DNA of 64,000 bases. Source: Roseimicrobium sp. ORNL1. GTDB lineage: Bacteria > Verrucomicrobiota > Verrucomicrobiia > Verrucomicrobiales > Verrucomicrobiaceae. The position numbers were made by a program, and so were the translations under genes. The DNA lies in contig NZ_CP049143.1 in NCBI RefSeq assembly GCF_011044495.1, positions 1,488,001 to 1,552,000 on the forward strand, read 5' to 3'. Of the stretch, positions 34,217 through 42,961 are shown one piece after another (the stretch's first letter is position 1; every line of letters starts with the position of its first letter). Under the pieces are notes generated by a model. That model was given only the letters and a program-made list of their open reading frames with translations, was not told where the DNA came from and made no database searches.

Positions 34217-34507
34217 TTACTTGTGCCCATAGCACTTGTAGTTGCGGTGATCCCATCCGTGCCAGTAGTGCACATGATGGTGCCTGTGGCTGCCGCAGAA
34301 GCGCACCGGTGTACGGTGATGATGGCCGTGACCACCATGACCATGGCCATGACTGTGGTGGCGGTGTTTCTTGGACTTCTTGCTGTGATGATGGCCGTGG
34401 TCATGTCTGTCGCGTGCCTCTGCGGGAAGCGCGAAGGCGAATGCTGAGGCAAGCGTGATCGCGAGCACCACAGGCGCGCGGAAGATGCGTGACGTTGAAA
34501 GTTTCAT
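34217..34507 (-). CDS. Exported His-rich protein
   Basis: From the ATG at 34507 the protein has 96 residues and starts MKLSTSRIFRAPVVLAITLA, a Sec signal with cleavage near AEA. The mature part is dominated by His with Lys and Gly (HDHGHHHSKKSKKHRHHSH, then HGHGGHGHHH) and ends with YWHGWDHRNYKCYGHK. The frame is open to 34645, but the signal peptide sets the start. It is likely a periplasmic metal-binding protein, and its neighbour (33875-34039) is a His-rich lipoprotein, so the two may act together. Confidence 0.75.
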   Translation of the reverse strand: MKLSTSRIFRAPVVLAITLASAFAFALPAEARDRHDHGHHHSKKSKKHRHHSHGHGHGGHGHHHRTPVRFCGSHRHHHVHYWHGWDHRNYKCYGHK

Positions 34508-34986
34508 CTGGGGTTCTGGGGGGTGGTTTATCGATGGGTTTTTTTGTGCATCCGTTTTGCAACGGACGCCCCATTGGATGAAACCGCACTCCGGCTTATT
34601 CGGCCCCATGAGCGGAATGTCCGCGCATCCCGCAGAAAGTTGCAACGAGGGATCATTCGCACCCCGTATTGTAGGATGGTGTAATACAAATGCTTATGCC
34701 TGGGTGCCTGTGATGAGTGTGAGCAGCGACTGTGATGATGGGCTCACTTTGCGCAGAGCGCTTTCGAGCACGTTTGGAATCACTGCTTTGTTTGAAGTCG
34801 CACGCGCCTTCTCAAGGAGCGGGAGCATTCCTGCTCCCGAACTCCTGACGCACCATCACTCCACGTCAGGCATGCGCGTCATCATCTTCTCGCGTGCTGT
34901 TTATGAGGAGATAATGCTCCCTTCGATCAGAGCTGTTTAACAATGACATTGCCGCGCTCAATCACAGAGGAGAAGCAACTGGATTT
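34508..34986. other. Intergenic region upstream of the His-rich gene
   Basis: About 480 bp. It includes an inverted repeat GTATTGTAGG...GTGTAATAC at 34665-34686 that could be an operator for the His-rich gene. I do not support a gene; an open frame here (34455-34940, plus) has no signal, family match or plausible composition. Confidence 0.35.
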
Positions 34987-35185
34987 AGTCGCGAAGCGAC
35001 GCCCGAGTCTTAGCCCGGCCTTTCAAGGCCGGGTGGGATGGTGGGGCAGTAGTGTCGCGGAGCGACACCCGAACACATGACCGCGCCCAAGATTCACCGG
35101 TTCGGGCGTCGCTCCGCGACGCTTATTCCAGTCACATACCCGGCCTTGAAAGGCCGGGCTAAGACTCGGCCGTCGCTCCGCGACT
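34987..35185. repeat. Nested palindromic repeat D (GTCGCGNAGCGAC family)
   Basis: Outer arms 34987-35033 and 35139-35185 are inverted copies (45 of 47). Inner arms 35054-35073 and 35101-35120 are also inverted (19 of 20). Each outer arm contains its own hairpins (GTCGC-GAA-GCGAC type and CCCGGCCTTTCAAGGCCGGG). The whole unit could fold into one large cruciform. Confidence 0.88.
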
Positions 35186-35220
35186 GAGTTCCCAATGCAG
35201 CCACGTTTAGGTTAACCGAT

Positions 35221-35508
35221 CTAGGCCTGCGAGCACGGATGATCCAACACCCGCAGCTTGTGCGCGGCGAAGCTGATGGCGGTGGGGTCATTCTCCTTCG
35301 GCACGAGCATGCCGGAAGTTTCCAGTTCATGCCACGCGTCCCCGCTGCTCAGACACCGGTCCGGATACAGGTTCATCATGCGGCGTGCAGCCTCCTCCAT
35401 GGAGAAAGGTCTGCCATTGAAGCTAAGGCAGGTGACTTCTACGGCGGTGCGGTTGTCCATCATGGCGGAGTGGGGGTGAGGGTTGAGGCCTTTGATGTAG
35501 AATCGCAT
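35221..35508 (-). CDS. Hypothetical small protein
   Basis: A 95-residue protein with no signal peptide or transmembrane segment. Sequence pieces such as FNGRPFSMEEAARRMMNLYP, then GDAWHELETSGMLVPKE suggest a mixed helix/strand fold. Codon use and lack of low complexity favour a real gene, but there is no family match that I recognise. It is isolated between repeat loci D and E. Confidence 0.45.
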   Translation of the reverse strand: MRFYIKGLNPHPHSAMMDNRTAVEVTCLSFNGRPFSMEEAARRMMNLYPDRCLSSGDAWHELETSGMLVPKENDPTAISFAAHKLRVLDHPCSQA

Positions 35509-35680
35509 TTGCCTGGTATTGCGAGGGCGGGGAGGTGGGTGGATTCTTGGGTTTCAGCGTGTGGTGAATTGCATGGTGCAGGGATGTTGGTGTGGTGGTG
35601 AATGGAGAAACTTTCAGCGTCGGGGAATGACATCTCAACGCATGAACGTCTGGTTAAAGATATGGAAGCGGTGCCGAAGG

Positions 35681-35853
35681 CCCTGGACTGCGTGCAGCCT
35701 GCTGCCGCTTTCCTAAAGTGCAGCCTGCTGCACGCATCACTGCGACGAAGTCGCCAAGCCTTCAGCGATGTGTCGCCTTACGAGTGAGTGTCACAATCGC
35801 CACAGCAGGCTGTGGACTCTGGAAAGCGGCAGCAGGCTGCGCGCAGTCCAAGG
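35681..35853. repeat. Inverted repeat pair E (CAGCAGGCTG family)
   Basis: Left arm 35681-35713 (CCCTGGACTGCGTGCAGCCT...) and right arm 35821-35853 are inverted, 31 of 33 positions matching. Extra CAGCCTGCTG and CAGCAGGCTG copies lie between them, giving several alternative pairings. Confidence 0.85.
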
Positions 35854-35925
35854 ACGCTGCGCGTCACAACATCTGGATCTCTCGTGAATCTTAAACCTCG
35901 ACAGATGCCAGCCCATCACCGCCCA

Positions 35926-35954
35926 CAAAAAAACGGGAGCAAGCATGCTCCCGT
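35926..35954 (-). terminator. Rho-independent terminator of the DUF3500 gene
   Basis: Perfect 9-bp stem ACGGGAGCA/TGCTCCCGT (35933-35941 and 35946-35954), loop of 4. On the minus strand seven T residues (35926-35932) follow. It is about 100 bp past the stop at 36055. Confidence 0.9.
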
Positions 35955-36054
35955 TCCCTTGAGTTGGTGAGATGTCAGCAGGGGCGTGGCTGTTGTTGCC
36001 GTTCCCGCTCCCTGCGCACTCTCTATTTACTACGAGCTACTTCCCACTCACCAC

Positions 36055-37122
36055 TTACTTCCCTTGCGCCTGGTGCGCCGCCTTTAGGTGCTCGCCGAGC
36101 AGGTCGCGACCGAAGTCGCTGTCGAAGTCGCGCCACACCACGTGGATGTGGTTTGCGTCATTCTGGGTGTTGTCGTACTCCACGACGAAGGTCTTGCCCT
36201 GCACGCGGTAGTAGTGGGGTTGGCCCTTCTCCTTGCCGCCAGCCCAGGCGAAGAACACCGGACCGCTGGTCTTGATTTCCTTCCAGGCTTCCTCAGCTAC
36301 CTCGGGGCGGCTGCGGAAGAGGTGGGCCTTGATGAGCTTTTCCAGTTTGGCCTTCTGGGCGTCGTTCAATTCCGTCTCGCTGAGGCCATCCGGGGTGAGG
36401 GGAGTGACTTCACGCTTGGCTTCGGTGAGGACGTCCTTGTAGGCTTCCGCGCTCACGAGGGCCTTTTTGAACTGGGCGTCGTCCAGGGACTTCACCAGGT
36501 CGCGGCCGAGGTCTTCTTCCTGACCGAGGACGCGCAGACCGGTGCGGGGGCCTTCGCGGACTTCGCCAGGGTTGGTGCCGAAGAACGCGGGCGTCACGCG
36601 GAGCAGGGCGCCGTCCTTCACGGTGAAGTTGAGGGAGAGGTGGTGGCCTTCGAAGCGCCAGCCCCAGGTACCCTTCATGGAGGGTTCGCCGAAGATGCTT
36701 ACGAAGTAGCGCTCCGGGTTGCGCTTCTCACGCGTGGCCTCACGCTTCGCGGGGTCTGCACCTTCGATGGTGTAGAGCACCTCTTCCAGGGACATGATGG
36801 AGACGGCCTTCATGTAGCCGGTGGTGCTGAGACCGGAGTTCAGCAGAGCGTGGGCCAGGAGACGCTGCTCCTGGGTCATCTCCTTGATGGGGAGGCCGAG
36901 GCGCTCCTTCGGGATGAAGTGCCAGTTCTGGCGCTCGTCGTGATCAAAGGGAAACACGGCCTTGGCCTTGGATTCCGCAGGCAGGGTGGCGAGGAGGGCA
37001 TTTGCCGTGTCCACCATCTGCTGGGCGCCATCATGAGCGTGCAGGTCAGCGGGCTGAAGCGGGAGAATGGCAGCGCAGACAAGCGCGAGGAGGCTAGGCA
37101 ATTTGCTGAGTCGTGAATACAT
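36055..37122 (-). CDS. Exported DUF3500 domain protein
   Basis: A 355-residue protein starting MYSRLSKLPSLLALVCAAIL at 37122, a Sec signal. The body fits DUF3500: DHDERQNWHFIPKERLGLPI, then MTQEQRLLAHALLNSGLSTTG, a GTWGWRFEGHHLSLNFT segment and a C-terminal EYDNTQNDANHIHVVWRDFD. The family is common in Planctomycetota and Verrucomicrobiota and its reaction is not established. The frame is open to 37245 but the signal peptide fixes the start. Monocistronic, divergent from the GspE cluster. Confidence 0.9.
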   Translation of the reverse strand: MYSRLSKLPSLLALVCAAILPLQPADLHAHDGAQQMVDTANALLATLPAESKAKAVFPFDHDERQNWHFIPKERLGLPIKEMTQEQRLLAHALLNSGLSTTGYMKAVSIMSLEEVLYTIEGADPAKREATREKRNPERYFVSIFGEPSMKGTWGWRFEGHHLSLNFTVKDGALLRVTPAFFGTNPGEVREGPRTGLRVLGQEEDLGRDLVKSLDDAQFKKALVSAEAYKDVLTEAKREVTPLTPDGLSETELNDAQKAKLEKLIKAHLFRSRPEVAEEAWKEIKTSGPVFFAWAGGKEKGQPHYYRVQGKTFVVEYDNTQNDANHIHVVWRDFDSDFGRDLLGEHLKAAHQAQGK

Positions 37123-37212
37123 GGGAGGCGTATGGAATTTGACAGGGTGGGTGAGAACGAACGCGTCAAGTGACAGCCGTATCTCAAGATTTAGTAAAAA
37201 AGGCGGGCAGTA

Positions 37213-37242
37213 TTGACACTGAAATGCCGCACGGGGTAATCT
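37213..37242 (+). promoter_or_regulatory. Candidate sigma-70 promoter of the pilus/secretion operon
   Basis: TTGACA (37213-37218) and TAATCT (37237-37242) with an 18-bp spacer, 54 bp before the gspE-like ATG at 37296. The -35 hexamer is a perfect consensus. Confidence 0.55.
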
Positions 37243-37295
37243 CACCTTCCTGACAGGAATTTGCCCCTAAAATCCACGTAACAGCCACGGTTTAC

Positions 37296-38954
37296 ATGTA
37301 TTCCAACGAAGACTTTTTGCTCGAACTTCTCCGCGAGGCGGGAATGGTGACCGAGCAGGACCTTGAGCACGTCCGCAAGACCAAGAAACCCGCCGAAACG
37401 CTGATTGAGGGCCTGATTAAGTCCGGGGTGGTGAGCGAGGAAGATGTGGCAAGGACCATGGCGGTGAATTCCGGCATGGAGTTTGTGGATCTTACGGGCT
37501 TTGTACCGCCGGCGGACCTGAAACTGGTGGTGTCGGAGGAAGCCGCCCGCCGCTACCGCGTGGTCCCGCTCGGTTTCGAGCACGGCCGCTTGCAGGTCGC
37601 CATCAGCGACCCGAACAACTTTGAGACGCTGGATGCCCTGCCCCACGTGCTGAAGACGGAGATCGACTTCGTGTGCGCCACGCCGGAGAACATCCGGACC
37701 CTCCTTTCCGCAATCTATGGAAATGAAGGGGACATGGCGTCAACCATTGTGAAGGGCGTGGAAGGAGTCGGCAGCGATGCCGAGGCACCCATCATCCGCC
37801 TGGTGACGAACACCCTGATGGAGGCCTTCAAGGCGCGCTCCTCGGACATTCACATCGAGCCCATGGAGAAGGACCTCCGCATCCGCTACCGCATTGACGG
37901 TGTGCTGCATGACGTGGAGCACCACCCCAAGAAGCTGCACAGCTCCATCATCGCCCGACTCAAGATCATGACGGGCACGATGAGCATCGACGAAAAGCGC
38001 ATCCCCCAGGACGGCCGTATCCAGATGAAGTTCCAGGACAAGGAACTGGACCTGCGCGTGAGCATCGTGCCTACCAGCAATGGTGAGAGCGTGGTCATGC
38101 GTATTCTGGACAAGAGCTCGCTTCGCCTCGGCTTGAGCGACCTTGGCTTCCTCTCGGATGACCAGGAGACCTTTGAAAAGCTCATCACCCTGCCGGACGG
38201 CATCATCCTGGTGACCGGTCCCACCGGTTCGGGCAAGACCACGACGCTCTACGCGTGCCTGAACTACATCAACCGTCCTGACCGCAAGATCATCACGGTG
38301 GAAGACCCGGTGGAATACGAACTGCCCGGCATCAACCAGGTGATGGTGAAAGAGGATATCGGCATGACCTTCGCCGCCGCCCTGCGCGCCATGCTGCGCC
38401 AGGCGCCGAACATCATCATGATTGGTGAGATTCGAGACATGGAGACGGCGAGCATCGCCATCAACGCCTCCCTCACCGGTCACCTTGTCTTCAGCACGCT
38501 GCACACGAATGACGCGCCCAGTGCCGTCTCGCGTCTCACGGACATCGGCATCAAGCCCTTCCTCATCGCCTCCGCCGTGCGCGCCATTGAGGCCCAGCGC
38601 CTCGTGCGCAAGCTCTGCAACGAGTGCAAGAAGGAAGGCTCGCTTACGGAATCAGAATTGCGCAAGCTGGGGCTGGATGCCTCCCAAGTCTACGGCGCCA
38701 CCATCATGGTGCCGGAAGGTTGCCCCAAGTGCCGCAACAACGGCTACCGCGGACGACTCTCCATCATCGAGATCTTCAAGATGGATGACGAAGTGCGCGG
38801 CATGATCAACCAGTCCCTGTCCTCCCCGCAATTGCGCAAGCGCGCGAGAGAGCTGGGCATGCGCACCCTGCGTGAAGACGGCGTGCGCAAGGTGCTGGCC
38901 GGCATGACCACGGCGGAAGAGGTGATCGAAGAGACCATGTCCGACGCGAGCTAG
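37296..38954 (+). CDS. GspE/PilB-type secretion/pilus assembly ATPase (first copy)
   Basis: A 552-residue ATPase. An N-terminal MshEN-like domain (about 1-150) is followed by the GspE core with Walker A GPTGSGKTTT (G308 onward), the Asp box, a Walker B-like MIGEIRDMETA, the His box and a tetracysteine zinc site (CNECKKEG ... CPKCRNNGYRG). It energises pseudopilus or type IV pilus extension in complex with a GspF/PilC platform. The next gene is a close paralog of the same class, 66 bp downstream. Platform and prepilin genes follow, so the operon assembles a pilus or pseudopilus. Confidence 0.92.
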   Translation: MYSNEDFLLELLREAGMVTEQDLEHVRKTKKPAETLIEGLIKSGVVSEEDVARTMAVNSGMEFVDLTGFVPPADLKLVVSEEAARRYRVVPLGFEHGRLQVAISDPNNFETLDALPHVLKTEIDFVCATPENIRTLLSAIYGNEGDMASTIVKGVEGVGSDAEAPIIRLVTNTLMEAFKARSSDIHIEPMEKDLRIRYRIDGVLHDVEHHPKKLHSSIIARLKIMTGTMSIDEKRIPQDGRIQMKFQDKELDLRVSIVPTSNGESVVMRILDKSSLRLGLSDLGFLSDDQETFEKLITLPDGIILVTGPTGSGKTTTLYACLNYINRPDRKIITVEDPVEYELPGINQVMVKEDIGMTFAAALRAMLRQAPNIIMIGEIRDMETASIAINASLTGHLVFSTLHTNDAPSAVSRLTDIGIKPFLIASAVRAIEAQRLVRKLCNECKKEGSLTESELRKLGLDASQVYGATIMVPEGCPKCRNNGYRGRLSIIEIFKMDDEVRGMINQSLSSPQLRKRARELGMRTLREDGVRKVLAGMTTAEEVIEETMSDAS

Positions 38955-39020
38955 TCCTGTGGAGCCGCCGGAGTTTTAGAACGCAATCATTCAGCTACAG
39001 CACTTTTAATTCTTACGAAC

Positions 39021-40694
39021 ATGACAGCAGACAGCGTGGTGGACATGCTCTTGCAGCGGGGCCTGCTTGATGAGGGCCAGTCGAGCGATTTGGTTCACGA
39101 TGTGAAACACACTGGCAAGGACATTGTGGACCTGCTGGTGGAGTACGGCATTTTTAATCACGTCGATGAATTCTGGGCCACCGTGGCCGAGGAAATCGGC
39201 GCGGAGCATTACGATCTGGACGCCTTCGAGCCGACCCCGGATATCCTGCAGACCATTCCTGCAGGCATGGCGCGCCTTTGTGGCGCCTTCCCCATCCAGC
39301 TCGCGCCGGATGGCCTGCATGTGGCCCTCACGGATCCGCTCAATCCCCAGTTGCTGGAAGACCTTCGCTTCGGCCTCGGGAAGAACATTGTGCCCGTGGT
39401 GGCGCGTCGTGAGCAGGTGCAAAAGCTCATCGACAAGAGCTACGGCAGCGGCACCGAGAGCATCCAGGACATCTTCAACCAGCTCGGCGTCACCTCAGGG
39501 AAGCCCGGGGACAAGGCCAGCCTGGAACAGGAGGCGAACAGCGCCCCCATCGTGCGCTTCGTGGACCTCGTGCTGGAGCAGGCCATCAAGGAAAAGGCCT
39601 CGGACATCCACTTCGAGCCCTTCGAGCACGAGTTCAAGATTCGCTATCGTGTGGACGGTTCGCTGTATGAAATGGCGCCGCCCCCGGTGCATCTCTCCGC
39701 CTCCGTCATCTCCCGCGTGAAGGTCATGTCCAACATGAACATCGCGGAGCGCCGAGTGCCCCAGGACGGCCGCATCATGACCGTGGTGGATGGCCGGCCG
39801 GTGGACATGCGCGTTTCCACCCTGCCCACGCAGTACGGCGAGAGCGTGGTGCTCCGCGTGCTGGACCGTTCCTCGGTGAACCTGTCCCTGGAGAATCTGG
39901 GGATGCCGCCCTTCCTGTTCAACTACATCCACGAGACGATCCACAAGCCCAACGGCATCTTCATCGTCACCGGACCCACGGGCGCGGGCAAGACGACCAC
40001 TCTCTACGCCGCGCTGAAGGAGATCAATACCATCGATGCGAAGCTGCTGACCGCAGAGGATCCGGTGGAGTACGACATCGAAGGCATCATGCAGGTGCCC
40101 ATCAATGAAGCGGTGGGTCTCACCTTCGGCCGTGCGTTGCGCGCCTTCCTTCGTCAGGACCCGGACCGCATCATGGTAGGAGAGATGCGTGACGTGGAAA
40201 CGGCGCAGATCGCCATCCAGGCCTCACTCACGGGTCACTTGGTGCTGAGCACGCTGCACACGAATGACGCCGCGGGCGCCGTGACGCGTCTCATCGACAT
40301 GGGCGTGGAGCCCTTCCTCGTGGCGGCCACGCTGGAGGGCATCCTGGCCCAGCGCCTCCTGCGCACCATCTGCAAGGGCTGCAAGATTCCCTACCAGCCG
40401 AATGCCATTGTGCTCAACCAGCTTGGCCTTTCGCAGAGCGACATTGGCGACAAGCACTTCTACACCGGGGGGGGCTGCGAGAAATGCGGCAACTCAGGAT
40501 ACAAGGGCCGAAAGGGCATCTACGAACTCCTGGATATCAATGACCCCCTGCGGGAGCTCATCACCCAAAAGGCGCCGACCCTGGTCCTCCGCCAGAAGGC
40601 CATCGAGCTGGGCATGCAAACGCTCCGCGAGGACGGCCTGCGAAACATCTACGACGGCGAGACCTCCATCGAAGAAGTCCTCAAGTATACCTGA
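39021..40694 (+). CDS. GspE/PilB-type secretion/pilus assembly ATPase (second copy)
   Basis: A 557-residue ATPase with the same domain order as its neighbour: N-terminal MshEN-like region, Walker A GPTGAGKTTT (G318 onward), MVGEMRDVETA in place of the more common GEIRD, and a zinc motif CKGCKIPY ... CEKCGNSGYKG. Sequence similarity to copy 1 is moderate, so this looks like an old duplication. The two may act as extension motors for different conditions or form mixed hexamers; which is unknown. Confidence 0.92.
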   Translation: MTADSVVDMLLQRGLLDEGQSSDLVHDVKHTGKDIVDLLVEYGIFNHVDEFWATVAEEIGAEHYDLDAFEPTPDILQTIPAGMARLCGAFPIQLAPDGLHVALTDPLNPQLLEDLRFGLGKNIVPVVARREQVQKLIDKSYGSGTESIQDIFNQLGVTSGKPGDKASLEQEANSAPIVRFVDLVLEQAIKEKASDIHFEPFEHEFKIRYRVDGSLYEMAPPPVHLSASVISRVKVMSNMNIAERRVPQDGRIMTVVDGRPVDMRVSTLPTQYGESVVLRVLDRSSVNLSLENLGMPPFLFNYIHETIHKPNGIFIVTGPTGAGKTTTLYAALKEINTIDAKLLTAEDPVEYDIEGIMQVPINEAVGLTFGRALRAFLRQDPDRIMVGEMRDVETAQIAIQASLTGHLVLSTLHTNDAAGAVTRLIDMGVEPFLVAATLEGILAQRLLRTICKGCKIPYQPNAIVLNQLGLSQSDIGDKHFYTGGGCEKCGNSGYKGRKGIYELLDINDPLRELITQKAPTLVLRQKAIELGMQTLREDGLRNIYDGETSIEEVLKYT

Positions 40695-40822
40695 TGAAAC
40701 TCCGGTTCGGTAGAGCCTGAGCCGCTGGAAATTGCCATTTTTTCCCAGTGGACAAGCTTCCCCGAAACCCAGTAATCTTTAAGCGAAGCAAAAACCAGCT
40801 GACCCACTGACGACCCCACGTT

Positions 40823-42103
40823 ATGCCGAAATTTCATTACATCGCCCTTGATTCGAACGGGCAGGAGAATGCCGGAGTGATTGATGCGCCGAACGAGGCT
40901 GAGGCCATCGGGCAGCTTCGCCGCGGCCAGCTCTATCCGACGCAGGTCGTCGAGGAGGGCAAGGGGGATACCGCCGCCATCAAAAAGCGCGTCCGCACGT
41001 CCGCGGGGAAGGGCAAGACCAAGACGGGGGGCAAGGCCTCCGGTTCGGCCAAGGTGGCTGGCAAGACGCTGATGATTTTCACCCGCCAGCTCGCAACACT
41101 GATCGACTCCGGTCTTCCGTTGCTGCGCGGTCTCACGGTGCTGGGCCGTCAGGAGCCCAACCCGGTGATGAAGCGCACCATCAATACGCTGGCGGACTCC
41201 GTGCAGACCGGCAGCACCTTCTCTGAAAGCCTCCAGCAGTTCCCGCGCATCTTCAACAAGCTGTACGTGAACATGGTGAAGGCCGGTGAACTCGGCGGTG
41301 TGCTCGAACTCGTGCTCAACCGTCTGGCCGAGTACCAGGAAAAGGCCCAGAAGCTGAAGAACAAGATTGTGGCCGCCATGGTGTATCCCATCATCGTGAT
41401 GGTCATCGCCGTGGGCATCATGATCTTCCTCATGACGGTCATCGTGCCGAAGTTCGAGAAGATCTTCGAAGAAATGCTCGGCGACCGCAACAAGCTGCCT
41501 GAACTGACCAAGGCGGTCATCGGCTTCAGCCGGTGGATCCAGGGGAACATCATTTTCCTCATCATCGGCACCGCGGGCGCCATCGTGCTGTGGCAGGTGG
41601 TCAAGTCTACCAAGGGTGGGCGTGCCATCATCGATGCCTGGAAGCTCAAGCTGCCTCTCTTTGGTGACGTGCAGCGCAAGAGCGCCATCTCCCGCTTTAC
41701 CCGTACCCTGGGTACGCTGGTCACCTCCGGTGTGCCGATTCTCCAGGCGCTGAACATCACCCGTGAAACCGCCGGCAACGTGGTCGTCTCCGACGCCATC
41801 GACAAGGTGCACAACGCGGTGAAGGAAGGTGAGAGCATGGTGGCTCCGCTGGAGTCCAGCAAGGTCTTCCCCCCGATGGTGATTTCCATGGTGGACGTGG
41901 GTGAGGAAACCGGTCAGCTCCCCGAAATGCTCCTGAAGGTGGCGGACGTGTACGAGGATGAAGTGGACAACTCCGTGTCAGCGCTCACCTCCATGCTGGA
42001 ACCGCTCATGATCGTGATTCTGGCCGTGGTCGTCGGTGTCATCGTGCTGGCGCTGTTCATGCCGCTCATCCAGATCATCCAGGGCATCAATGAGAAGAGC
42101 TGA
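40823..42103 (+). CDS. GspF/PilC-type inner-membrane platform protein
   Basis: A 426-residue protein with two T2SSF domains (about 75-205 and 280-410) and three transmembrane stretches, including YPIIVMVIAVGIMIFLMTVI and a C-terminal MIVILAVVVGVIVLALFMPL. The N-terminal about 75 residues are cytosolic and Lys/Gly-rich (KGKTKTGGKASGSAKVAGK). It holds the ATPases to the pilus base and contacts pilin subunits. It lies 128 bp after the second ATPase and 76 bp before the prepilin. Confidence 0.92.
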   Translation: MPKFHYIALDSNGQENAGVIDAPNEAEAIGQLRRGQLYPTQVVEEGKGDTAAIKKRVRTSAGKGKTKTGGKASGSAKVAGKTLMIFTRQLATLIDSGLPLLRGLTVLGRQEPNPVMKRTINTLADSVQTGSTFSESLQQFPRIFNKLYVNMVKAGELGGVLELVLNRLAEYQEKAQKLKNKIVAAMVYPIIVMVIAVGIMIFLMTVIVPKFEKIFEEMLGDRNKLPELTKAVIGFSRWIQGNIIFLIIGTAGAIVLWQVVKSTKGGRAIIDAWKLKLPLFGDVQRKSAISRFTRTLGTLVTSGVPILQALNITRETAGNVVVSDAIDKVHNAVKEGESMVAPLESSKVFPPMVISMVDVGEETGQLPEMLLKVADVYEDEVDNSVSALTSMLEPLMIVILAVVVGVIVLALFMPLIQIIQGINEKS

Positions 42104-42179
42104 TGCGTCAACGGGGCTGCCGTACGGCGGCCCCTTCGTCCGCTTGCTTGTCCGTAAATCCCCCCAAAAGAACGACCTC

Positions 42180-42806
42180 ATGAAACTCAACCGTTCGCAA
42201 TCCCTGCTTGAGAAAGGCTTCACGTTGCTGGAGCTCCTCGTGGTGATCGCCATCATCGCCATTCTGGCAGGCCTTACCCTAGGTGGCTTCAAGTACGCCC
42301 AGCTGGCCGCTGCGCGCAATCGCACCATCGCCGCCCATGCGGTGATCAAGTCGGCCCTCGAACAGTACAAGGAGGAGCAGGGTGAATACCCCGAACCGAA
42401 TACGCCAGGTGCCACCACCCAGGTGCACGGTCAGGATGTGCGTGTCGGCGGCGCGCGCATGCTTTACCAGGCCATCTCGGGCGACGGAGACAACGAAATC
42501 AAGCTCGCCACGGGTAGTGGCAATATCTCCGACGGAAAGATCACGGCGGAAGAGTCCGAGATGAGCATCAACTCCAACCTGCCGAAAAGCATGGTGGTGA
42601 AGAGCCCGGACGGTTACTTCCTGGCGGACGGCTGGAACCGCCCGTTCCAGTATTCCAAAGGCTCGCTGCCTACCGGGGATGCCATCAATTCCACCTATGA
42701 TCTCTGGTCTTTCGGCGACTTGGAAGGTCGTGCCGGTGGCATGGTCTACGAGGCGGAAGGTCGTAGGAATTCTGAGACTACGGCTGCCTGGATCAAGAAC
42801 TGGTAA
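42180..42806 (+). CDS. Type II secretion GspG-like prepilin
   Basis: A 208-residue prepilin starting MKLNRSQSLLEKG|FTLLELL. The prepilin peptidase site is G13|F14 and the conserved Glu5 of the mature protein is E18. A hydrophobic helix follows (VVIAIIAILAGLTLG). The C-terminal globular part has YQAISGDGDNEIK and ends ETTAAWIKNW. The frame opens at 42036, but the prepilin leader fixes the start. It is probably a major pseudopilin or pilin of the operon's ATPase/platform. Confidence 0.9.
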   Translation: MKLNRSQSLLEKGFTLLELLVVIAIIAILAGLTLGGFKYAQLAAARNRTIAAHAVIKSALEQYKEEQGEYPEPNTPGATTQVHGQDVRVGGARMLYQAISGDGDNEIKLATGSGNISDGKITAEESEMSINSNLPKSMVVKSPDGYFLADGWNRPFQYSKGSLPTGDAINSTYDLWSFGDLEGRAGGMVYEAEGRRNSETTAAWIKNW

Positions 42807-42841
42807 ACTGGACCTTTTTATCAATCTTATTGATAAACGCG

Positions 42842-42879
42842 ACCCAGTCATCGTGCGATGGCTGGGTTGTTTGCTTTTT
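42842..42879 (+). terminator. Possible attenuator/terminator after the first prepilin
   Basis: Stem ACCCAGTCATCG/CGATGGCTGGGT (42842-42867, one G-T pair) followed by a T-rich stretch to 42879. An AT-only hairpin (TTTATCAAT/ATTGATAAA) lies just before. It separates the two prepilin genes. Confidence 0.6.
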
Positions 42880-42961
42880 GGGGATGTCTATCTCCCTGTG
42901 CGTGCAGAGCATTGCCGTCCATCCGGCCAGCCTGTAGGCCCGCGTTACCTGAAAAGCACTC

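Larger units (their letters stand above)
35509..36054. other. Intergenic region with inverted-repeat pair E and a terminator
   Basis: About 545 bp. Contains repeat pair E (35681-35853) and the DUF3500 terminator (35926-35954). Otherwise I see no gene. Confidence 0.4.

Noticed and set aside
34455-34940. A 161-codon plus-strand frame upstream of repeat D
   Set aside because: It overlaps the His-rich gene's signal region in antisense and has no signal, motif or ribosome binding site.
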